From a virus, in IMG/VR virus record IMGVR_UViG_3300017917_003283, positions 1 through 34,297 of that record: DNA of 34,297 nucleotides, one strand, 5' to 3'. Numbering within the stretch: position 1 is the stretch's first letter; every line of letters starts with the position of its first letter. Positions 21,988 to 31,300 of this stretch are shown in pieces. A program made the translations under genes and the position numbers. The notes under the pieces were generated by a model, which worked only from the letters and a program-made list of their open reading frames with translations, was not told the DNA's origin and did not search any database.

Positions 21988-24900
21988 ATGATCCCATCCA
22001 CTAATACCCAATTACTAGTCGCTGAAGATTGGAAGAAAGTATATCAATCTTTCAGAAACGCAGACTTTAAGAGCTACGATTTTGAAACACTTCGTCGCAC
22101 AATGATATCTTATCTTCAAGAAAATTATCCTGAAGATTTTAATGATTTTATTGATAGCAGCGAGTACATTGCCTTAATTGATTTAATTGCATATTTGGGC
22201 CAAAATTTAAGTTTTAGGGTTGATCTAAATGCTCGTGAAAACTTCCTAGAAACTGCTCAAAGGCGAGATAGTATATTACGGCTCGCTCAGTTAGTTAGTT
22301 ATAATCCATCAAGAAATATTCCTGCACATGGATTCCTAAAGTTAACCGCAGTATCGACTTCTGATACTGTGTTTGATTCTAACGGAACTAATTTAGCTGA
22401 TACAACTATTGGTTGGAATGATCCAACAAATCCTGATTGGTATCAACAGTTTATTAATATTATGAACTCTGCAATGAGCTCTGATTTTGGTACACCGTCT
22501 GCTAAACAAACTGTTGGTGGTATCGATACTGAACAGTACATGGTTTCTAGTACAAATGAAGATGTGCCAATTTTTAGCTTTTCTAAAAATATCAACGGTA
22601 CAAACATGAACTTTGAAGTAGTACCGTCTACTTTTGATAGTTCTAGAGATTATGTTTATGAGCAGGCCCCTGCACCAGCAACTCCATTTAGTATAATTTA
22701 CAGGGACGATAATCAAGGATCTGGTAGTATCAATACTGGATTTTTTGCACATTTTAGGCAAGGTGCCCTTAGCATGGCCCGCTTTAGTCTGGATAATCCA
22801 GTTCCGAATGAAATTGTCGGAGTCAATACTCCTGACATTAATGATACTGACGTGTGGGTCTGGCAACTTGATAAGGTTGGTAACTTTAGTACGTTGTGGT
22901 CCCAGGTTCCTAGTTTAGTAGGAAACAACGTCATTTACAACAGCCTTAATAAAAATTTAAGAACTATATACGCAGTTACTTCAAGAGACGAAGATCAAAT
23001 TGACTTAAATTTTGCAGATGGTGTTTTTGGCGATCTTCCAAAAGGTGAATTTCGTTTATTCTATCGACAGAGTAATGGATTGAGTTATGTGATTAAACCT
23101 GAACAAATGTCAGGGGTTATTATATCTGTTCCATACCAAAATAAATTAGGGCAAAATCATACATTGCAAATGACATTTAGTTTGCAATACACTGTGTCGA
23201 ACAGTTCTGGACCTGAATCTAATGCTAGTATTCAGTCTAAGGCACCGCAAGTATATTATACACAGAATCGCATGATTACTGCGGAGGATTACAATATTGC
23301 GCCGTTAAAAGCTGGACCAGATATTTTGAAAGTTAAGAGTATCAATCGAGTATCTAGTGGAATCAGTAAGTATTTTGAATTATCTGATGTTAGCGGTATG
23401 TATAGTAAGACTAACATATTTGCTGATGACGGTATTTTATACAAAGAACCATCTATCAATAAAATCAGCTTTGAGTTTACGAGTAGGAATCAAGTACTTG
23501 CGTTTATTAAAAATCAGTTAGCACCGATAGTAGCATCACCTGCAACTCGGTCAATGTACTTTGAACAGTATCCTAGGACTAATATACGCTCGGCGGGTAT
23601 AACTTGGAAAGAAGTTAACAAAATTGCGTCTGAAAGCAGAGGATATTTTTACAATCTTTCAGGCCCAGTCCCTGTTGGACAGTATTCAATGTCTATTCTT
23701 AAGAGTCTGGCAGTAGGTGCAAATGTAAAGTTTGAGGCACCTACGGGGAAATATTTCGATCAAAAAAATAATTTAGTTCAATTAAACACAGCACAATCAT
23801 CAATCCCACCTGGTGGAAAATCTTACATTTGGGTCAAAGTTAAACAAATTGTGGGAGATGGATTCAACGGAGGGTATGGTGTAATGTCTGATGGTACTGG
23901 CCCAGTTATTTTTAATTCAAGAGTACCGGACGGGGCAATACCAGTTGAATGTGTTTCTGATTATCCTGGCATGTTGAGTTATTCTATCGAAGTTGAAGTT
24001 GCCAACATGTGCATGTTGAAGAAGAATTTTGGAATTACTATCAATGCTGATACTAGGGAATGGGACATTATTCTTAATTCAAATTTGAATTTACTAAACC
24101 CATTCGATTTAACTTCTCAAGGTAGTGTAGTAGATACTAGTTCTGATTCTAGTTGGATAGTTGCCTTTGTGTGGACTGGTAGCAACTACGAAGTTCGATA
24201 CAGAACTCTTGAGTATATTTTTGAAAGCAGGGCCGAAACTGCATTTTTTATTGATAATTCCACAGTGAATTATGATTATACGACAAACAGCGTCATTAAA
24301 GATAAAATTGATGTACTTGGCGTAAATTCATTGCCTAATTCTAATAATGGTATAGGCTTCAATTATTCTTGGCAAGTAGACGGACCTATTATCGAAGAAG
24401 ACGGATTTATTGAACCTAGAAAAGTTAAAGTTAGCTTCTATGATTACAATAACACCGGACAAATAACAGATCCGGATGCCTTCGATGTTATTGTCGGGGA
24501 GCAGTTTGTCTATTTTGTAAAAAGTGCTGACGGTTCTAGATATGAACTAATCGATGATCTTACAACAATTACTGCGTTGTTTGATAGGGACGAATTTAAC
24601 CAACTAGTAGTAAGTGGCGGAATTTCTTTGAGCGATGGACAGTTATTTTATTTTTACTCTCCGTTAGTGAATTCAGTGTTTTACTGGTCAACTGCAAACG
24701 GTGACTTGATTTATACTGATCAGTATTTTGGAAGACAAGGCAGATCAGACATTAAGTTCCAATACCAACACAACAGTGGTCGTGAAAGACGAATTGATCC
24801 TAGTAAAACGAATGTTGTTGATGTGTACTTATTAACATCGTCATACGATAATGAAATTAGGAGTTGGTTGCTAGGGAATAGTTCTACAAAACCATTGCCT

Positions 24901-25383
24901 CCGACCAGCCATAGTTTAGAACAAAATTATATGTCTGCGTTATCACCTATAAAGGCTATCAGTGACGAAATAATTTTCCATCCAGTTGCCTATAAAGTAT
25001 TGTTTGGAGATCGTGCAGATATAAATTTGAGAGCAGTATTCAAAGCAGTTAGAAATTCTAGCAAATCAACAAACGATAACGATTTGAAAACAAGAATTCT
25101 ATCTGCAATTAACGAATTCTTCTCTTTAGAGAATTGGGATTTTGGACAGTCATTTTATTTTAGTGAACTGTCCGCATATGTGATGAATAAGTTGACACCT
25201 GATATAACTAATTTCGTAATAGTACCGACTAGTTCATCTAGTTTTGGTAGTTATTATGAAATAGCGTGTCAATCAAATGAAATTTTTATTAGTGGTGCAA
25301 ACATTGAAGATATTGAAATTATTGATGGAATCACAGCATCTCAATTAAAAGCGTCGACAATTATAACAAGTAGTGGAACCTAA
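21988..25383 (+). CDS. 6: Baseplate wedge protein gp6
   Basis: 1131 residues, against 660 in T4. gp6 dimers form the inner ring that joins the wedges and triggers baseplate opening. The N-terminal signature is clear: WKKVYQSFRNADFKSYDF, MISYLQENYPEDFNDF, IALIDLIAYLGQNLSFRVDLNARENFLETAQRRDSILRLA. A second conserved part (about 415-450: QVYYTQNRMITAEDYNIAPL) is the J-like core. The extra length is in beta-rich insertions after about residue 115 and from about 560 to 960. The C-terminus (LKTRILSAINEFFSLENWDFGQSFYFSEL) is again gp6-like. No good SD; a late box lies 22 nt upstream. Confidence 0.95.
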   Translation: MIPSTNTQLLVAEDWKKVYQSFRNADFKSYDFETLRRTMISYLQENYPEDFNDFIDSSEYIALIDLIAYLGQNLSFRVDLNARENFLETAQRRDSILRLAQLVSYNPSRNIPAHGFLKLTAVSTSDTVFDSNGTNLADTTIGWNDPTNPDWYQQFINIMNSAMSSDFGTPSAKQTVGGIDTEQYMVSSTNEDVPIFSFSKNINGTNMNFEVVPSTFDSSRDYVYEQAPAPATPFSIIYRDDNQGSGSINTGFFAHFRQGALSMARFSLDNPVPNEIVGVNTPDINDTDVWVWQLDKVGNFSTLWSQVPSLVGNNVIYNSLNKNLRTIYAVTSRDEDQIDLNFADGVFGDLPKGEFRLFYRQSNGLSYVIKPEQMSGVIISVPYQNKLGQNHTLQMTFSLQYTVSNSSGPESNASIQSKAPQVYYTQNRMITAEDYNIAPLKAGPDILKVKSINRVSSGISKYFELSDVSGMYSKTNIFADDGILYKEPSINKISFEFTSRNQVLAFIKNQLAPIVASPATRSMYFEQYPRTNIRSAGITWKEVNKIASESRGYFYNLSGPVPVGQYSMSILKSLAVGANVKFEAPTGKYFDQKNNLVQLNTAQSSIPPGGKSYIWVKVKQIVGDGFNGGYGVMSDGTGPVIFNSRVPDGAIPVECVSDYPGMLSYSIEVEVANMCMLKKNFGITINADTREWDIILNSNLNLLNPFDLTSQGSVVDTSSDSSWIVAFVWTGSNYEVRYRTLEYIFESRAETAFFIDNSTVNYDYTTNSVIKDKIDVLGVNSLPNSNNGIGFNYSWQVDGPIIEEDGFIEPRKVKVSFYDYNNTGQITDPDAFDVIVGEQFVYFVKSADGSRYELIDDLTTITALFDRDEFNQLVVSGGISLSDGQLFYFYSPLVNSVFYWSTANGDLIYTDQYFGRQGRSDIKFQYQHNSGRERRIDPSKTNVVDVYLLTSSYDNEIRSWLLGNSSTKPLPPTSHSLEQNYMSALSPIKAISDEIIFHPVAYKVLFGDRADINLRAVFKAVRNSSKSTNDNDLKTRILSAINEFFSLENWDFGQSFYFSELSAYVMNKLTPDITNFVIVPTSSSSFGSYYEIACQSNEIFISGANIEDIEIIDGITASQLKASTIITSSGT

Positions 25384-25385
25384 AG

Positions 25386-28300
25386 ATGTCGGATAAAAAA
25401 TCAGTTAAGTTATTACCGGGATACTTTCAAACAGATAAAAATTCTAAGTTTTTATCGAGTACAATTGATCAGCTTATAAAAACTCCCGAGATTATTCGTG
25501 TTGATGGATTTATTGGTTCTAAGTTAAGTCCTAACTATAACCCATCTCGCGATTTTTATTTAGAGCAATCGACTGGATTAAGAAAAAAATATCCTTTGGA
25601 ACCTGCATTAGTATTCAACAATCCTTACTCTGAAGTTACTGATGTAATCGGTTATGATGATATTATTAATGAGCTTACTATACAAGGGAGCCCTACTGAT
25701 AATTTAGATAGACTATTTAGGGCTCAGTTCCATTCTTATGATCCGTTAATTGATTGGGACAAGTTAATTAATTATGATAGGTACTACTGGTTACCTAATG
25801 GACCTGAGACAATTTTGATAGATTTACCTCAGCTAAATGTCGATGTTGCGATAGTCGGCAAAGCTTCTTATACTCTTAATTATAGGAACAGTTTGACTGG
25901 GGAATTTTATAAATTAAGTAACGGTATGGCATTGACCTTCCGTGATGATGTATTACCCGAATACTATAGGGACAAGACGTTCATAGTTGAGGGTGTAGGC
26001 GACTCTATCAAACTAATCAGTATTGATTTGTTGGAAGCAAGTGAAGTTATTGGTGAGTTGTATAATGAAACATTTGATACTTCAAAGTTCGACAGTTTTC
26101 CATTCGACGGAGATTTAAGAACTCCTGTCACACCAGTATATGTTACTATTAATCGGGCTAGTAGAGATCTTAATCCTTGGTCTCGTTACAACAGATGGTT
26201 CCATTCTGACATTATTACTACGGCTGCTGCAATAAATGGCAATGCGCCAGTGTTTACACAATCTCTAAGGGCGAAGCGGCCTATTATTGAGTTTATACCA
26301 AATATTCAATTATATAAGTTTGGTAAAAACGGAATAGAAAATATCGATATTATTGATACAACTACTACAGATGCGTTCTCATTAGTTGATGGGAAATATG
26401 GGTACTATTCTGACGGTGTACTTTTAGAAAATGGACAACGAATTGTTTTTAATGCAGATTTGAATCCTAGTATTCGTGAACGAGTATTCAGAGTTACTTT
26501 TGATAACTCTGGTTCCTCGCCAGTTATTAGATTATTAGAAGAAGAAGTTGCCAATCATGGGGACTCAGTTTCAGTAAACAAAGGTAATGAATTTTTTGGA
26601 ACTAGTTGGTACTATGATGCAGCTGAGTCCGAGTGGAAGTTTGCGCAACAATATACCGAATTAAATCAAGCACCGTTGTTTGATTTATTTGATAACGATG
26701 GAATTTCATATTCTGATTCATCGAGCGGATCATCAAATACATTTTTCGGAAATAAGATTTTTGGTTATGATATTGGCACTGGGATAACTGATCCGGTATT
26801 GGGGTTTCCGTTAAAATATCAAAATAGTGTTGGTGTTGGTAGTTACTTATTCAAGAATTATTTCATGACAGACACTATTACTGTTGCAAAAGATAATGCT
26901 AGTGAGGTGATTCCTACAGGTATTACGTTCCTCCACATCAACAATGAAGACGGAACGGCAACACCGACTAACGTTTGGAAACCGGCAGTTGACTATCGAA
27001 TTCCAATAATTGAAATTCAGTCACTATCTGAATCTACTAGTTCGGCAGTAGTAACTTGTTTTGATTTTCCGGTAAGTGAAAATTTGGAAATATCTGCGTA
27101 TTATAGGGAATCGAATCAAGGTTCATGGAAGTTTGTAAATTCCACAGTATCTATCACAAATCAAATTGTTGTTACTTTTGATCGAGAACTGTCTGCAAAC
27201 GGACTGCTCATGTTCAAAATTATTGGAGATCAAGTACCAAATGATAACGGTTATTATGAAGTACCGTTGAGCCTGACAAATAATCCACTTAATGGTCCGA
27301 TTGGTGATATGACATTGAGTGAGTTAAGTGAACATGCGTCAACTATGGTTTCTAGAAATCCCGAGTTTTCTGGAGATTTTCCTGGAGTTAGTAATCTAAG
27401 AGATTTGTATGGTTATGCGAAGTACGGATCTAAGATGATTGTGAATTCCAATCCTATTTCGTTCGCTCAGTTATTTTTAGGTAAAAAAGAACACAATGTA
27501 GTTGATGCTATTAGATTAGCAGCAGATCAGTATAACCAGTTTAAGATGAGTTTGCTTCGTGGAATTAACGAAGTAAGTGATCAACTTAGTCCTTCTGATG
27601 CATTAGATCAGGTAATACAGACAATTAATGCAAGTAAAGATATAAAAACTCCTTATTTCTATTCTGACATGATTGGCTATGGAATTGACAAAGTTGAAAA
27701 AAATTACGTAGTAGACGATGCTGATCAGAGTACATATTCTATCGGTGTAGATTTTAGCCTTAGGGCCTTAAGTTTTACATCTGTATTAGTGTATCTTAAC
27801 GATGTACAATTAATAGTTGGCGTGGATTATTCATTAGACGACATTGATGCCACAATTACACTAACACGTCCTCTCAAATCTGGAGACAAGATAGTTATAA
27901 GACAGTATAGGGATACCAGAGGGTCGTTTGTTCCTACTACTCCTACTAAATTAGGCCTCTATCCAAAGTATATTCCTAAGGTTTATATTGATGATACATA
28001 TGCTGATAACGCATATACAGTTATTCAAGGACATGACGGTAGTATCATGCGAGCTTACGGTGACTATCGTGATGCAATTATTTTAGAATTTGAAAAGAGA
28101 GTTTATAACAACATTAAAGTTGAATATAGTTCTAAAAGATATGATATCAAATCCTTCTTACCTAGTGCATTTAGGAATACATCTTATTCTAAAGAAGAAT
28201 TTGTCAAAGCATTTAGAAAAGATTTCTTAAAGTGGGCAGGGACATATAATATCGACATCTACAGAAATGATGTATATGATGACGGGAATCCTTTAACTTG

Positions 28301-31300
28301 GAATTACAAAGGAACAACTGATAAATTATTTGGTAACTCAACTTTTGGAAGTTGGAGAGGACTATTTAATTATTTCTTTGATACTGATAGACCACACACT
28401 CACCCTTGGGAAATGCTTGGATTTACTGAGCAACCTGCTTGGTGGATAGATGTATACGGTCCTGCTCCTTATACATCTCAAAATTCTTTGATGTGGAATG
28501 ACTTAGAAGCAGGATATAACCGACACTTGGATACAATTGATCCTAAGTACGTTAGACCTGGTTTAACTGATATAATTCCTGTTGACGATGCTGGTAACAT
28601 TAAACCACCTAGTGAATTTTTAGTAAATGCAGTAGCTTACACTGATAAAAAATCAGCATGGATCATTGGTGATATTGGTCCTGCAGAAGCTGCTTGGAGG
28701 AAAAGCAGTTACTGGCCTTTTGCATTAAATGTTGCTGCTGCGTTACTTGATCCGTGCACTTATACATCTAGAAATTATGATGTTAGTAGAACTTCTAATA
28801 ATTCAGTAGGACAGCTTACTTACAGAACTAATTTATACATAAATCCGAAGCAGTTGATTATTGATATGGAAGATAATCAACAAACTTCTGGGTTTAGTGT
28901 TTATATTTTAGAAAAAGGCAAGCAAATAGATACAAATTATTATTCTAAATTAAGGCAAGATTTAGACTACTTAGATTTCAATATATTTCATAAGTTAGGC
29001 GGATTTGCTAGTAAAGAAAAGTTGCAAGTATCTATTGATTCAGTTGACCCAACTTCGTTGGGTTCTGGAGTAGTCTTGCCAATGGAAGACTACTCTCTAA
29101 TTTTTAATACAAGTAATCCTATTAAGTCTTCTAGTATATCTGGAATAATTGTACAGAGATCTAACGGTAAGTTTATTGTAAAGGGCTATGATAAAACTAA
29201 CCCTTATTTTGAAGTGTTGTCACCTTTCAAATCCTCCGGAACGTTAACCGTGGGCGGTGTATCTGAACCATTTACTGAATGGACTTCGACAGTCAATAAC
29301 GGAAATACTGGATTAACTTCTATTGATTTGACAACTGCTGACACTACTACAACACGATATTATAAACAAGGTCAGATTGTTAGATATAACAACAGATTTT
29401 ATGTGGTGAAAGTTGGTCACACTGCTCAAGCAGTTTTTGATCCTGCATTGTTCCAGTTGCTTCCTGATTTACCAATGACTGGCGGTGCCACTGTGCAGAC
29501 AACGGCCTCATTTACTGAAGAAGTTTCCCAAGTTCCATATGGTACTGAATTAAGTTCCATTCAGGAAGTATATGATTTAATTGTTGGGTACGGTGCATTC
29601 TTGGAAACTCAGGGTTTCATTTTTGATACCTTTAACACAGATTTAGGTGAAATAATTGACTGGAATTTTACGGGTAAAGAATTTCTATACTGGACTACCC
29701 AAAACTGGGCAGATGACAGTGTAATTACTTTGAGTCCATTCGCTAACACATTGAAGTATTCATTTGAGAATTCAATAGTTGATAATATTTCTACTGGAAA
29801 GTATGAATATAGCTTGTTAAAAGCAGATGGAAAGCCATTTCCCATATCTAATTTTAACTTGACTCGAGAAGATGGTGTTTGTACTATTGAATCGGAGAAT
29901 ACTGAAGAAGGTATATTTTTTGCAACTTTGAATTCTATTCAAAAGGAACACGGTATTGTATTTAGAAATACAACAATCTTTAACGACACTATATACGACG
30001 TTGAAACTGGTACTAGACAGATGCGTATGAAATTGTCCGGATTCAAAACAAGAAACTGGAATGGTGATTTGTTTAGTCCTGGGTTCGTGTATGATTCTGT
30101 TGAGATTGTTGACTGGAAACCATATGCAGCGTATCTACCAGGCGCCCTGGTTCGATATAACGGCGCGTATTATGAGTCTATTGTTAAAATTTCTGGTGAT
30201 TCTACGTTTGAATTTTCTAAGTGGGTAAATTTAAGTAATAAGCCAGTGTCAGATCTCTTACCAAACTTTGATTATAAAATAAATCAGTTTGAGGACTTTT
30301 ATAGTCTAGACATTGATAACTTTGATTATGCGCAACAACAACTAGCCCAACACTTAGTAGGCTATACACCACGTACATATTTGGATAATATATTTTCAAA
30401 TGACACTGCACAGTATAAGTTCTATCAAGGATTTATTAAGGAAAAAGGTACTAAGAACGCATTTGATAAAATTTCTAAAGCTAGTGTCTATAACGCTCAA
30501 GGAAATATTGACTTTAAGGAAGAGTGGGCATTTAGAGTCGGTCATTACGGGTCTTACGAGACTTACAATGAGGTTGAGTTTACTTTAGAGGAAGGCACGT
30601 TTTTAGAAAATCCGTACATTGTTAAGTTTGTAAATGATTTGCCTGATTTTCCTAACGAGTTAACGAAGTATGTAACTCCTGATGAACTGTTATTAACACC
30701 AAACAATTATCTACCAAACAAGACCTTTAATACAGTCAGTAGCTCATACAACAGTAGTAATTTAGAATTAGCTACTGCTGGTTATGTACGACCTGATGAT
30801 GTCACAGTGACTGCTTATAATAAGAACAGTTTGCTTGATATTGCTGATAACTCTTTATTACAAGAAGGTGACACTATTTGGTTAGGATTTTTGGAAAACG
30901 GCGGCTGGACTGTATACCGTTATTCTAATCAACTGGCAAAAGTTTCAGGTGTATACGTTAGTGCACCTGCATCTGAAATTACTTTTGTGACTACTGTTGC
31001 ACATGATTTGAATATTGGCGATATTGTTTCTGTTGTAAGATTCAACGAACAAGTTAACGGAGTATATGTTGTAAAGGCTATTCCGAATGCAAATCAGTTT
31101 ACTGTTGATTCTACACTAGCAACTATTGTTGACGACGATTTATTAGCAGTTGGGGCGTTGTTCAAGTTCAAAGAAGTTCGATATCCAGATCATGAAACTT
31201 TAGCGAATGATCCTTCTTTATATCACTTGTCATTAGGTTCGAGAGTTTGGATAGATAACGGTGCCGACGGTAAATGGACTGTTTACGAAAAAACTAACAA

